DNA of 64,000 bases from Balneatrix alpica DSM 16621 (GCF_000619885.1 NZ_KK211039.1:62001-126000), one strand, 5' to 3'; shown: positions 48,594 through 58,133, counted from the stretch's first letter. Made by a program: numbers and translations. Notes: generated by a model not told the origin, from the letters alone.

Positions 48594-50300
48594 TTAGCAA
48601 GACTGCTGGACAAGCTGGTGCAGGCCAAAACGTTCTGGAACGGCTTCTGGTTTGCCAATCGCATAGCCTTGGCAGTAATCCACCCCCAAACGCTCCAGCT
48701 CCACACGAGTACGTTCATCTTCGACAAACTCAGCGATGGTTTTGAGTCCGGCGACATGACAGATTTTATTAATCGATTCGACAATCGCCATGCTCATCGG
48801 TGAGTCGCAAATATCACGGACAAAGCTGCCATCTATCTTGATAAAGTCCACTTGCAGATTCTTGAGATAGCCGTAAGAACTCATCCCAGCGCCAAAATCA
48901 TCCAGGGCAAAGTGACAGCCGAGTTCCCGTAGCTTGCCAATAAACTGACTTGCTTTTTGAAAGTTAGAAACAGCAGTGGTCTCAGTGATTTCAAAACAAA
49001 GGGTTTCCGGGGAAATGCTGTGGAGAATCATTTGTTCGGCAACAAACTGTGGGAAGTGCTCATCCCCCAAGGTGGAGCCAGAAAGGTTGATAAAGAACAG
49101 GCAACGTCCATTCTGATGTTCACTAATATGGCGGAAACTTAAACGCACCATATGGCGATCAAGCTGATTCATCAGGTGGTAACGTTCGGCGGCAGGGATG
49201 AACACTCCTGGCGGAATCAAGCGATCCTGTTGGCGTAAGCGCAGTAAAAACTCATAGAAAATAGGCTGTGAATGTTGCGTCAGCGGCAGTGCCACTATGG
49301 GCTGCCAGAATGCACAGAACTCATGATTCTGCATTGCTTGATTAAGTATATTGACCCAGCCGAGTTGCTCACGCATCTGGCTAATGGCCAGATCCTGTTC
49401 CTGATAAATATGGATGCGTCCACGACCTGATTCCTTGGCGGAATAACAAGCCATATCTGCGGCAGACAGAATCATGCTGGGCTCACAAAGCTGTTGGGTA
49501 ATCTCAACCGCGCCCATGCTGGCGCCAATCGAGAAAAGCTTGTCTTGCCAGTTAAAGCGAAAACGCAGCACTTCTTCTTGCAGACGCTCAGCAATTTTCA
49601 TGCCCTCTTGTAGAGGGGTGTGCTCCATCAAAATGGTAAATTCATCGCCACCCACGCGGCAGAGTTGATGGCAGCTGGCTAAGTGCTGGCGAAATAGCGT
49701 CGCGACCTGAATGAGCAATTGATCTCCCGCCAAGTGGCCACAACTATCGTTGACCACCTTGAAGTCATCGAGGTCGATAAACAACAGAGTATGAACCTCG
49801 CTGCCACTGAGATTGGCGCAGACTTGCTCTAAGGCCCGTTCAAAGGCAAAGCGGTTGTGCAAGCCGGTTAAGGCATCGTGAAAAGCCATGTAATGCAGGC
49901 GTTGCTCGGCATCACGGCGGGCTTGGCGGGTATTGGCGTCCCGTAGTTCACGCTCAATGGCAGGTACTAAGCGGGTAAGGTTGTGTTTGAGCACATAGTC
50001 ATTGGCACCCGCTTTGAGGGTTTCAATCGCTAGCTCTTCACCCATGCTACCCGATACCACAATCAACGGGATGTCTGGATGTTGCTGGCGAACCAGATCA
50101 ATGACATCCAAGCAATTAAAACCGGGTAGGTTATGGTCAGTAATCACGATGTCCCACTCTTGTGGCAACATCGCTTGTAAGTCGTCCAGTAAGTAGACCC
50201 GTTTGATGTGGGGATCAAACCCTCCCTTACGCAACTGAATATCGAGCAACAGTTCGTCGTCGTAGGTATCTTCAATTAGCAGAATGGAAATAGGCTTCAT
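48594..50300 (-). CDS. Response regulator with GGDEF and EAL domains
   Basis: A 568-residue cyclic-di-GMP protein. The N-terminal receiver (ILLIEDTYDDE; phosphoacceptor Asp in IVITDHNLPG) is followed by GGDEF (CRVGGDEFTIL, intact active site) and EAL. In EAL the signature is EFL rather than EAL (FYEFLLRLR), but the metal/general-base residues are kept: Asn in NLSGSTL, Glu in EITET, DDFGAGMSSYGYL, KIDGSF, Glu in AEFVEDE and QGYAIGKP. Both synthase and phosphodiesterase activity are possible. It starts 4 nt after the receiver gene in a three-gene operon. Confidence 0.93.
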   Translation of the reverse strand: MKPISILLIEDTYDDELLLDIQLRKGGFDPHIKRVYLLDDLQAMLPQEWDIVITDHNLPGFNCLDVIDLVRQQHPDIPLIVVSGSMGEELAIETLKAGANDYVLKHNLTRLVPAIERELRDANTRQARRDAEQRLHYMAFHDALTGLHNRFAFERALEQVCANLSGSEVHTLLFIDLDDFKVVNDSCGHLAGDQLLIQVATLFRQHLASCHQLCRVGGDEFTILMEHTPLQEGMKIAERLQEEVLRFRFNWQDKLFSIGASMGAVEITQQLCEPSMILSAADMACYSAKESGRGRIHIYQEQDLAISQMREQLGWVNILNQAMQNHEFCAFWQPIVALPLTQHSQPIFYEFLLRLRQQDRLIPPGVFIPAAERYHLMNQLDRHMVRLSFRHISEHQNGRCLFFINLSGSTLGDEHFPQFVAEQMILHSISPETLCFEITETTAVSNFQKASQFIGKLRELGCHFALDDFGAGMSSYGYLKNLQVDFIKIDGSFVRDICDSPMSMAIVESINKICHVAGLKTIAEFVEDERTRVELERLGVDYCQGYAIGKPEAVPERFGLHQLVQQSC

Positions 50301-50304
50301 AACT

Positions 50305-50739
50305 TCAGCAAACGTAAACCTGAGGCGGGTGATTAATTTCCAGCCAGTAGCGCCCCAGACTGCCTACTGAGTCGATAAAAGAATCAAAGTCGACCGGTTT
50401 ACGGACGAAGCTATTCGCACCTAATGAATAGGATTGGTTGATATCCGCCTCCTCATTGGACGTGGTCAGTACAACCACCGGTAAGGTACGGGTGCGCTGG
50501 TGCTGGCGCAGATACTTCAGTACTTCATGCCCATTAAGAGCGGGAAGATTAAGGTCTAGTAGCACCAGCACAGGAAGGGGATGTGAGTGGTCTAGGGCAC
50601 TGAAGTAGTCGAGTGCTTGTTGACCGTCGCGTACGGTCACCACTTTATTGCTGATATTGTTTTTTAATAGGGCTCGGCGGGTGAGGAGTTCATCATCCGG
50701 ATTATCCTCGACCAACAAAATGGTTCCTTCACGCAGCAT
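50305..50739 (-). CDS. Single-domain response regulator, Rcp1-like
   Basis: A 144-residue stand-alone receiver. ILLVEDNPDDE supplies the acidic pocket, LVLLDLNLPALNG the phosphoacceptor Asp, VVLTTSNEE the Thr/Ser and VRKPVDF the Lys. This is the CheY-like Rcp1 type that commonly pairs with phytochrome-like kinases. ATG 50739 overlaps the 3' end of the kinase gene by 11 nt; an open frame upstream only shadows the kinase. It links the kinase to the REC-GGDEF-EAL protein. Confidence 0.93.
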   Translation of the reverse strand: MLREGTILLVEDNPDDELLTRRALLKNNISNKVVTVRDGQQALDYFSALDHSHPLPVLVLLDLNLPALNGHEVLKYLRQHQRTRTLPVVVLTTSNEEADINQSYSLGANSFVRKPVDFDSFIDSVGSLGRYWLEINHPPQVYVC

Positions 50740-52375
50740 CAGTTTTGCTACTCCTTGCGTTGTCCAAAGCCAATGGAGCAAGTGTAGACGAAGTTTTTCC
50801 GCCCGCCAGGATGAAATAAAAAGTACTACCTTGGTCCGGTTGGGATTCTGCCCAGATGTGGCCGCCATGGCGTTGTAGAATGCGTTGTACCGTGGCAAGA
50901 CCGATGCCGGAGCCTTCAAATTCATCTTGGCTATGTAGTCGTTGGAAGGCAGCAAAAATACGGTTGATCTGGTCGGCAGGCATGCCGATGCCGTTGTCAC
51001 GCACATAGAACACCTGGTCTGCCGTTTGGCCAATCTCGATGTTAGCCTCAGGCCGTGGCCGGCTGTACTTCCAGGCGTTGCCAATCAAATTCTGGAGCAT
51101 CGAATAAAGCAGGCGGGGGTCTCCCATACTGGTCATCGTTGGTTGGATTTCTACATTAACGCGGCGCTGGGGTTCGCTTAAGCGTAACTGACTGCAGATT
51201 TCCTCGGCAATGTCGCTCAGGTTCACCTCTTGTTGTTGTAGAGGATGACGGCTGACACGGGAGAGTTCTAATAGCCCATCCAACAGGCGTGACATTTGTT
51301 GCGCTGCCAAGCGCATACGCTGTAGATAGAGAGTGCCTAAGCCATCCAATTGTCCACTGTAGTCTTCCAGCAGGGCATGGGAGAAACCATCCAGTGCACG
51401 CAGTGGGGTACGAAGATCGTGGGAAGCAGAATAGGCAAAGGACTCCAGTTCTTTGTTCAGGAACTCCAGCTCACGGGTACGTTCGCGCACCCGTTGCTCT
51501 AATGCTTCATTGGCTTGAAGAAGGGCTTGCTCTGCATCGCCACGTTCAATTTCGGATGCAATGCGATCAGCAAAGAGCTCAAACAGGCTCCGCGCAAATT
51601 GTGGATCCTGCAGTGGTTGCTTAAACATTGCCACGATGATGCCCATTACCTGGCGTTGTTCATTACGCAAAGGGGTACCAATGTAGGCCTGAATACCCAG
51701 CTCAGCCAACATCAGATCACGTGGATAGAGATCGGCAACGCTGCGTTGGTGCACGCAGATGTAACCCTGACCGGTTTGAGCGCAGGGGGTGTCATGCAGG
51801 GCATAGGGCTGTAAGGGTAAGGCTTTACCCTCAGGACCCAGGTTGATAATAGGGACTGCCTGCGCCTCGCCGTTAAGGCGCGCAATCATCAGGTAGTCGG
51901 CATTCAATAAACGCTGCAGACTCTGGCTGCAATGTTGTAGAAAGGCCTCACCATAGCGACGTGTTAAGCCACCGATCAGCTCCCGGCTGGCATGCTGCAT
52001 TTGCTTGGCTTCGGAAATGTCATGACCAATGGTGCAAATGCCAAGCAGATTTTGCTGCTCATCCAGCAGTGGGAATTTTTCCACCCAGAAGGTAAGAGGG
52101 GCTTGATGAGGGTGTGGGTGGGGATAGGTTTCTTCAGTCGTCAGCTTCAAACCATGAAGTACGGAAAACTCGTTACTTTCGATAGGGTCGGCCAGCTCTG
52201 CAAAAATACTGCGGGCACTTTGACCCAGAACCTGCTCTTTCTCTAGCCCTAATAATTGGAGGAAATTATGGCTGACATGGGTAAAACGCAGGTTGGCGTC
52301 TTTGAGATAAAAAATGCCTGGGGCATGTTGCTCCAATGCTTGAATGAGACCCTTGCCTAGCGAGGATGCGGACAT
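50729..52375 (-). CDS. PAS-GAF sensor histidine kinase
   Basis: A 548-residue soluble kinase without membrane segments. The N-terminal PAS domain (HAPGIFYLKDANLRFTHVS, about 15-125) is followed by a GAF domain (about 145-285, GYICVHQRSVADLYPRD, IGTPL), a coiled coil, and HisKA with phosphoacceptor His in SASHDLRTPLRAL. The HATPase has N-box LIGNAWKYS, G1 DNGIGM and G2 GSGIGLA. No bilin-binding Cys is obvious in the GAF domain, so a light role is not claimed. First gene of the operon. Confidence 0.93.
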   Translation of the reverse strand: MSASSLGKGLIQALEQHAPGIFYLKDANLRFTHVSHNFLQLLGLEKEQVLGQSARSIFAELADPIESNEFSVLHGLKLTTEETYPHPHPHQAPLTFWVEKFPLLDEQQNLLGICTIGHDISEAKQMQHASRELIGGLTRRYGEAFLQHCSQSLQRLLNADYLMIARLNGEAQAVPIINLGPEGKALPLQPYALHDTPCAQTGQGYICVHQRSVADLYPRDLMLAELGIQAYIGTPLRNEQRQVMGIIVAMFKQPLQDPQFARSLFELFADRIASEIERGDAEQALLQANEALEQRVRERTRELEFLNKELESFAYSASHDLRTPLRALDGFSHALLEDYSGQLDGLGTLYLQRMRLAAQQMSRLLDGLLELSRVSRHPLQQQEVNLSDIAEEICSQLRLSEPQRRVNVEIQPTMTSMGDPRLLYSMLQNLIGNAWKYSRPRPEANIEIGQTADQVFYVRDNGIGMPADQINRIFAAFQRLHSQDEFEGSGIGLATVQRILQRHGGHIWAESQPDQGSTFYFILAGGKTSSTLAPLALDNARSSKTDAA

Positions 52376-52498
52376 TCCAAAGCTCCTTGAGCTAACCCTG
52401 TTAATTTTTGTAAGAGAACTATAGCAGCTCTTTTAGGGTCAGCCAGGAGGTTGGAAATAGCTTTTTAATGAACCTGTTAGGCGCTTATGGCCCTCCGG

Positions 52499-53545
52499 TT
52501 AAAGAGGGTAACGTTGCTGTAATTGCTGCTGATAAGGGCGAATATCGCCAATTTTGCAGGCCACCCAGTCAGGGTTGTAGTAAGTGTCCAGGTAGCGTTC
52601 GCCACTATCGCAGATCAGGGTAACAATGGAGCCTTGCTGACCCTGCTGTTGCATGTTCTGCGCAAGCTGTAATGCCGCATATACGTTAGTGCCGGTGCTG
52701 GCACCGCACTTACGGCCGAGTAACGTATCCAGCCAGTAGAGCGTGGCAATTGCAGCGGTATCCTCTACCTGCATCATCGTGTCAATCACATCTGCAATAA
52801 AGGAAGGTTCTACCCTGGGGCGGCCAATGCCTTCAATACGTGAACCCTGGGATGAGGTGAGGTTGTTATCGCGACTGTGATAATAGGGGTAGAACACAGA
52901 AAAGTCGGGGTCGGCGACACAGAGTTGGGTATCTAAACGCTGATAGCGTAAATAACGCCCCAGGGTGGCGGAAGTGCCTCCGGTGCCTGCGCTCATCACA
53001 ATCCATTGCGGGATAGGGTGGGGTTCTGCCTGCATCTGGCGGAAGATCGATTCGGCAATATTGTTATTGCCGCGCCAGTCGGTGGCACGCTCGGCATAGG
53101 TAAACTGATCCATATAGTGTCCACCCAACTCGTGGGCGAGTCGCTCGGATTCAGCATAAATCGAGGTGGCGGGTACGAGGTGGCAACGACCACCATAAAA
53201 TTCTATCTGGCGGATTTTTTTGCTGGCGGTATGTTCCGGAATAACAGCAATAAATGGCAGGCCCAACAGGCGGGCGAAATAGGCCTCCGAGATAGCGGTG
53301 CTGCCACTGGAAGACTCAATAATGGGTGTACCTTCACGGATCCAGCCATTGCACAGGCCATAGAGAAACAGAGAACGTGCCAGGCGGTGTTTCAAGCTAC
53401 CGCTGGGGTGAGTGCTTTCATCTTTTAAATAAAGATCGATACCGCTTAGGTTGGGGATGTCCAGCTTAATTAAATGGGTATCGGCGGAGCGCTGAAAGTC
53501 GGCTTCGATTTTGGCAATGGCTTGATTAACCCATTCTCTGGACAT
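52499..53545 (-). CDS. PLP-dependent cysteine synthase-like protein (Cds1-like)
   Basis: A 348-residue fold-type II PLP enzyme. The Schiff-base lysine is K52 in [14 protein letters not shown] and the phosphate loop is [14 protein letters not shown]. It resembles the Cds1 branch of the cysteine synthase family, some of which are cysteine desulfhydrases, rather than CysK/CysM ([17 protein letters not shown] replaces the usual TSGNTG asparagine loop). Reaction not certain. ATG 53545 has CGGAG 8 nt upstream. Confidence 0.82.
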   Translation of the reverse strand: MSREWVNQAIAKIEADFQRSADTHLIKLDIPNLSGIDLYLKDESTHPSGSLKHRLARSLFLYGLCNGWIREGTPIIESSSGSTAISEAYFARLLGLPFIAVIPEHTASKKIRQIEFYGGRCHLVPATSIYAESERLAHELGGHYMDQFTYAERATDWRGNNNIAESIFRQMQAEPHPIPQWIVMSAGTGGTSATLGRYLRYQRLDTQLCVADPDFSVFYPYYHSRDNNLTSSQGSRIEGIGRPRVEPSFIADVIDTMMQVEDTAAIATLYWLDTLLGRKCGASTGTNVYAALQLAQNMQQQGQQGSIVTLICDSGERYLDTYYNPDWVACKIGDIRPYQQQLQQRYPL

Positions 53546-53714
53546 AACTGGACTCCGGCTAAGCATGAGGAGTCTGTATTATGGCTTAGAACTAAAATGA
53601 AGTGGTTGAAGCTTTTTGGTTATAAAGCTGTACTAAATTCATTGCCTGCTGGTTCCCAGAGTTGATTAATTGTTCTTAGGGCAGGCTGTTCAGGGCTGGA
53701 GCATGCAGTTGTGA

Positions 53715-53748
53715 CTGGCATAAGTGCCAGCCACAATTGCAATTGTGG
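53715..53748. repeat. Two adjacent perfect palindromes
   Basis: CTGGCA-TAAG-TGCCAG (53715-53730) directly abuts an 18-nt perfect palindrome CCACAATTG/CAATTGTGG (53731-53748), 13 nt after the stop of the - strand lipoprotein gene. No U-run. Could be a terminator-like 3' structure or a protein-binding site. The rest of the 216-nt gap shows nothing else. Confidence 0.5.
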
Positions 53749-53761
53749 CGAGGGGATCGCG

Positions 53762-54184
53762 TTAGAAGAACTTCGGGCAGATCTTTTCCTGGCCCTGAGC
53801 CCAGCGTACAACCGTCTGTGCTACTGGTTGCCAAGTCAAGCTAGCGAATTTCACCGTCAGGCGAGTCTGATTCTCGGCTTCACCTTCTGAAAAGCGTGCA
53901 GTGACTACGGGGCCGAGGGTGCCATTCATTTTGATTTCACCAAAGCCGTTGTCATCTTTGACCAGCAGGGCATCCAGGTGGCTAATGCGGCCGGTGTTGC
54001 AACCGCGCATGTAGGGCAGTGTCTTTTTGTATACGCTGCGATAGTCACCGCTAATTTCCACGTGGATTTCATCAGCAGGAACAGGTTTGACGACTTCGGC
54101 TTGTTTCGGTTCTTCTTTTTTCGCCCAGGGATTCAGGCTGCAACCAGAAATAAGCAGACTGAGAAGGAGCATAGGTACGCGCAT
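53762..54184 (-). CDS. Predicted lipoprotein of unknown function
   Basis: A 140-residue protein with a clear lipobox (LLLSLLISGC, lipidated Cys15), then a charged linker rich in Lys/Glu and a globular domain (HVEISGDYRSVYKKTLPYMR, RISHLDALLVKDDNGFGEI). Two further cysteines occur at about 62 and 136. I do not recognise the family. It lies alone, - strand. Confidence 0.75.
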   Translation of the reverse strand: MRVPMLLLSLLISGCSLNPWAKKEEPKQAEVVKPVPADEIHVEISGDYRSVYKKTLPYMRGCNTGRISHLDALLVKDDNGFGEIKMNGTLGPVVTARFSEGEAENQTRLTVKFASLTWQPVAQTVVRWAQGQEKICPKFF

Positions 54185-54357
54185 AAAAGCAATCCGTATC
54201 GGGGTTAACTTTCTTAAAAATAATCTCGTCAGCCGAGGTTAGCCGAGATGTGTCGCCACGCTCTCGCTCGCTTTATTTGACACGCCCAAACTGGCAAGTG
54301 CGTGCAAATTTAACCGCCAATCATGGTGATTCTGCGGCAAACTTGCAAGCCCTGGCG

Positions 54358-54684
54358 CTAGCCGCCTGCTAATTTGACCCGAAAGCCCTTCTGCTCCAAC
54401 AGGGTTTTCAGCAGTTCCCGTTGCTCACCTTGAATTTCGATAGTGCCTTCCTTCACGGCACCTCCACAGCCACAGCGTTTTTTTAAATCTGCAGCGAGGA
54501 GCTTTAGCTCTGCGTCGGCTAAATCCAAACCAGTAATAATGCAGACGCCTTTACCGCCACGGCCTTTGCTTTGCCGATGAATGCGGACAATGCCATCACC
54601 CTGTGGGCGTGCAGTGTTAGCGGTGTTATGACTTTCTTTGATTCGGCCTGTTTCGGTGGAGTACACCAAGCGTGATGACGACAT
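54358..54684 (-). CDS. yciH: Translation initiation factor SUI1-like protein YciH
   Basis: A 108-residue bacterial SUI1/eIF1 homologue. The fold is marked by GIVRIHRQSKGRGGKGVCII, LKKRCGCGGAVKEGTIEIQG and a C-terminal QRELLKTLLEQKGFRVKLAGG helix-strand. In E. coli YciH affects translation initiation fidelity. Starts 12 nt after the RluA-type gene, same strand. Confidence 0.95.
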   Translation of the reverse strand: MSSSRLVYSTETGRIKESHNTANTARPQGDGIVRIHRQSKGRGGKGVCIITGLDLADAELKLLAADLKKRCGCGGAVKEGTIEIQGEQRELLKTLLEQKGFRVKLAGG

Positions 54685-54696
54685 GATTGTTATTCC

Positions 54697-55386
54697 TCAA
54701 ACCTGACTGGCAGTAAGCAACCACTGTTGCCAGGGATAAGTATCGGGGGCAAGCGTATCGGCCCACGAATATTGTTGAAAGTGCTGACCTTGGCTCGGCC
54801 AACGCTTGAATTGGAAGACCTGCCCTTGCCAGGAAAAACCTAATGCCGTGGCGTGTAAATAGGTGCGATCGGCTTCATTGGCTTTGCCACCATATAAAGT
54901 GTCTCCCAAAATGGGGGCGCCAATGCTACGTAGCGCCACCCGCAGTTGATGCGTTTTGCCGGTTTGGGGATAGAGCCAGAATGCTCGTAGCCCCGGTGCC
55001 AGACTGAGGCTACTAAATTGGGTAATAGCGGGATTATTCATGCTAGGGGTAAGCATCCAGCTGCTACGTCGGCTACGCTGCATATCACCTTTAATCCAGC
55101 CCTGTTTTTTATTCGGTTTGCGCGTACTTAAAGCCAAATACAGTTTTTGCACTTGGTGATTAGCAAAGGCGTCGCCAAGAGTCTGAGCAAAGGACTTATT
55201 TTTACCGAACAGGAGTAAACCAGAAGTTACTTTATCCAAACGATGCAGGGGATAAAGCTCGCTATTGTTTAGGTCTTGTTGCAGGGTGTAAACCAAACCA
55301 GGGGTGTCATTTTCACTATGAAAACTGACGTTGGCAGACTTATCTATCACAATAAAGTCGGGATGATCGACAACTAGGGTATACAT
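54697..55386 (-). CDS. RluA family pseudouridine synthase
   Basis: A 229-residue RNA pseudouridine synthase without an N-terminal S4 domain. Motif II HRLDKVTSGLLLF has the catalytic Asp; KLYLAL, TGKTHQLRVAL and GAPILGDTLYGG are the later motifs. The RNA target is unknown. It opens the yciH operon; the EAL-HDOD gene is divergent. Confidence 0.9.
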   Translation of the reverse strand: MYTLVVDHPDFIVIDKSANVSFHSENDTPGLVYTLQQDLNNSELYPLHRLDKVTSGLLLFGKNKSFAQTLGDAFANHQVQKLYLALSTRKPNKKQGWIKGDMQRSRRSSWMLTPSMNNPAITQFSSLSLAPGLRAFWLYPQTGKTHQLRVALRSIGAPILGDTLYGGKANEADRTYLHATALGFSWQGQVFQFKRWPSQGQHFQQYSWADTLAPDTYPWQQWLLTASQV

Positions 55387-55454
55387 GAGGCCTCCGGAAG
55401 TGGGTCAGTGTAGCAGATTGTTGACTCGCAGCAGTACAGAAGAAAGGACGTACC

Positions 55455-56729
55455 TTGGTTAGCATGAATCAGCCATCAGAGCAGTCAAATCAGCCATTCG
55501 GTCAGTCGCAGGATAGCGTGCTGATGGCACGCCAACCCATCTTTAATAGCAAGATGGAGGTGTGCGCTTATGAGCTGCTGTTTCGTAGTGAGCAGGATCA
55601 GAGTCAGGCCCTGTTTATTGATGCAGAGGGGGCAACCTCCAGCGTTATCCTCAATGCCTTCACCGCTATTTGGGATCAGCATGAAGCTAAAGGGCTGCCG
55701 GTTTTTATTAACCTGAGTGAAGACTTTATTCTCAAACGCCACATGCCAGATTTACCTAAGGACAGGGTGGTGCTGGAAATCCTTGAGGATGTGCAAGTAT
55801 CGCCCGCCCTGCTTGAAGCAGTTAACGAACTCAAGCAGCAGGGTTATACCCTGGCACTGGATGATTTTACTTATCAAGTAGAACTGGAACCGCTGATCGA
55901 GCTGGCTTCGATTATCAAAATCGATGTGCGCCTAAGAGGCATGGAAGGTGTGCGAGAGCAAATTGCTCAGCTCTCCCACCATCGTAAAAAACTGCTGGCG
56001 GAAAAGGTGGAGACTCAGGAAGAACTGGATGAATGCCGCGAACTAGGCTGTGAAATGTTTCAGGGTTTTTTCTTGAGTCGGCCATTATTGGTGCGGGGCA
56101 AGCGCATGCCCACCAGTGCCGCAATGATGATGAAAGTGCTGCAGGATCTGCGTTCGGATAAGCCCGTTAGTCAAATTGAAGCCGACATTCTGAAAGATCC
56201 GGCACTGACTTATAAGCTGTTGAAGTTAATTAACTCGGCCCAGTTTGCCCTGCGACGACGGGTGACCTCGGTTGCGGAGGCGGTCAATCTATTAGGGCGA
56301 GAGCCTCTGCAAAAGTGGATCATGATGTTGTTGGCGGTTGGGGCCGAAGCGGTTATGCCAGAGCGCATCTACTTAGCTATGCAACGTGCACGGATGTGTG
56401 AAGTGCTGGCCCAGCAGGGCAATTATCCCAACAGTCATCAAGCGTTTATGGTTGGCATTCTTGCGAGTTTAGAGATGCTATACGGAGTCCCCCTTAGTAC
56501 GGTGTTGGATGATCTTCCTTTGGATGAGAGCCTGGTTGAGGCAGTGCATGGACGCGGTAATCTCGGTATGTTGCTGTTGTTAAGCCGTGCCTACGAGCGA
56601 GGAGAGTGGCGCTTGGTGGAGCGTCTGGGCAGGCCACCGTTACAGCCGGGTCAAGCTTACTTTGATAGTCTTGCTTGGGCGACGGAGGTAACAGTCTCAA
56701 TGACGGACAAGTCGAAAAGACGCCGTTAA
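55455..56729 (+). CDS. EAL-HDOD protein 1 (YuxH/CdgJ-like)
   Basis: A 424-residue fusion of an EAL domain (about 20-215) and an HDOD domain (about 220-415), the architecture of Vibrio CdgJ and YuxH. EAL residues are largely kept: YELLFR (ELL for EAL), Asn in INLSEDF, LEILEDV, LALDDFTYQ, KIDVR, EKVETQEE and FQGFFLSRP. The HDOD part has DPALTYKLLKLINSAQF and VAEAVNLLGREPLQKW. TTG 55455 has AAAGGA 6 nt upstream; ATG 55464 is the alternative. Followed by its own paralogue. Confidence 0.9.
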   Translation: MVSMNQPSEQSNQPFGQSQDSVLMARQPIFNSKMEVCAYELLFRSEQDQSQALFIDAEGATSSVILNAFTAIWDQHEAKGLPVFINLSEDFILKRHMPDLPKDRVVLEILEDVQVSPALLEAVNELKQQGYTLALDDFTYQVELEPLIELASIIKIDVRLRGMEGVREQIAQLSHHRKKLLAEKVETQEELDECRELGCEMFQGFFLSRPLLVRGKRMPTSAAMMMKVLQDLRSDKPVSQIEADILKDPALTYKLLKLINSAQFALRRRVTSVAEAVNLLGREPLQKWIMMLLAVGAEAVMPERIYLAMQRARMCEVLAQQGNYPNSHQAFMVGILASLEMLYGVPLSTVLDDLPLDESLVEAVHGRGNLGMLLLLSRAYERGEWRLVERLGRPPLQPGQAYFDSLAWATEVTVSMTDKSKRRR

Positions 56730-56871
56730 TTTATATGAGTGTCATCTACTGCTAGTTTTTACACCGGTGCCGCCGCAAGCCGCTGGAAGGTTGCCAGTCT
56801 GGATTTGGCGTGCTTTATTGAGTACCGGATGTATTTCGGATTCTCGCTACAGCCTGAGGGCTACACTGCAT

Positions 56872-58083
56872 ATGCCGCATACTTTGACTGCGAATCGAGT
56901 CTTGATGGCTCGTCAGGCCATATTTGATACTGAATTAAATGTTGTGGGTTATGAGCTGTTATTTCGCAGTGAGCAGGAACAAAGCGCCGCTTTATTCGCT
57001 GACTCCAACAAAGCTACCCAAGATGTATTACTGAATAATTTCATGGCGATTTGGGAGCAGGGCGAACGCCAGCTGATGCCGGTGTACATCAATGTTGGTC
57101 AAGACTTTGTCCTCAATCGCAATATTCCTGACTTACCCCGTGAAGATGTGGTGCTGGAGCTATTGGAAGATATTCAGGGCTCAGATGAGCTGCTCCATGC
57201 CGTGGCGGAACTCAAACTGCAGGGTTATCGACTGGCGTTGGATGATTTTGTTTATCAGCCGGAGTTAGAGCCGTTAATCCGTCTGGCAGAGGTGATCAAG
57301 CTGGACGTGATGGAGCTGGGGATGGAAGCGTTGGCGGAGCAGGTCAAGCTGTTGCGCCCCTTTAACAAGGTGCTCTTGGCAGAAAAGGTCGAAACTCAGG
57401 AAGAGTTTGAGCAATGTAAGGCGCTGGGTTTTAGCCGTTTTCAGGGTTATTTTCTCAGTCGACCTATCTTAATGCGCGGTAAGCGCATGCCTCCGAGTAA
57501 CACCATTATCATGCGGGTGACTCAGCAACTGTTGGCCGATGCCGAGGTGGCTGACGTAGAAAAAGCCATCCTGCAGGACCCTGCTCTGACCTATAAGCTA
57601 CTTAAGCTGATTAATTCTGCCCAGTTGGCGCGCAGTCAGCGCATTACCTCGGTGAATCAGGCCCTCAATATGCTGGGGCGCCAGGCGCTGCAAAAGTGGT
57701 TATTACTGTTGCTGGCTTCTAGTGCAGAGGTACCGGCAGAGGGGGTGCGGATTGCCCTGATTCGTGCCCGCATGATGGAGTTGCTGGCCGAGCAGGCAGA
57801 GAGCCCCCTGGCGCAACAGGCTTTTATGGTGGGGATTCTTGCCAGTCTGGAAATGCTTTATGCCATTCCCTTGCAAGAGTTGTTAGTCGACTTGCCACTG
57901 GAAGATGTCATCTTGCAGGGGGTGCATGGGAAAGGTGAACTGGGGCAGCACCTATTACTGGCCCGTGCCTATGAAAAGATGCAGTGGAAGCTGGTGGAAC
58001 GCCTCGGTAAGCCTCCTCTTAACCCAAGCCAAGCCTATCTACAGAGTGTGAGCTGGGTCACTGAGATTATGGCGGCATTCTAG
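56872..58083 (+). CDS. EAL-HDOD protein 2, paralogue of the gene upstream
   Basis: A 403-residue protein aligned end to end with the one before it: VLMARQAIFDTELNVVGYEL, LDDFVYQPELEPLIRLAEVI, FQGYFLSRPILMRGKRMPP and DPALTYKLLKLINSAQLARS match nearly block for block. A tandem duplication is clear. ATG 56872 is the closest start to the conserved part with a GAGGG upstream; the frame runs open to 56767. Probably senses or degrades cyclic-di-GMP and controls motility. Confidence 0.88.
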   Translation: MPHTLTANRVLMARQAIFDTELNVVGYELLFRSEQEQSAALFADSNKATQDVLLNNFMAIWEQGERQLMPVYINVGQDFVLNRNIPDLPREDVVLELLEDIQGSDELLHAVAELKLQGYRLALDDFVYQPELEPLIRLAEVIKLDVMELGMEALAEQVKLLRPFNKVLLAEKVETQEEFEQCKALGFSRFQGYFLSRPILMRGKRMPPSNTIIMRVTQQLLADAEVADVEKAILQDPALTYKLLKLINSAQLARSQRITSVNQALNMLGRQALQKWLLLLLASSAEVPAEGVRIALIRARMMELLAEQAESPLAQQAFMVGILASLEMLYAIPLQELLVDLPLEDVILQGVHGKGELGQHLLLARAYEKMQWKLVERLGKPPLNPSQAYLQSVSWVTEIMAAF

Positions 58084-58133
58084 CCGCCGCTGTTACCGCT
58101 ATAGAGGCCTTGGACTGTTTTTTTAGTTAAGAG

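Noticed and set aside
48594-50300. EAL domain inactive because the signature reads EFL
   Set aside because: The catalytic Glu of the signature and the downstream metal and Lys residues are kept; the Ala and Leu positions are not catalytic.
50740-51084. N-terminal extension of the single receiver
   Set aside because: The extra 115 residues are an out-of-frame reading of the kinase gene; the receiver motif starts directly after the ATG at 50739.
50729-52375. Bacteriophytochrome photoreceptor
   Set aside because: No PHY domain or bilin-binding Cys can be seen; only the kinase/Rcp1-like pairing resembles phytochrome operons.
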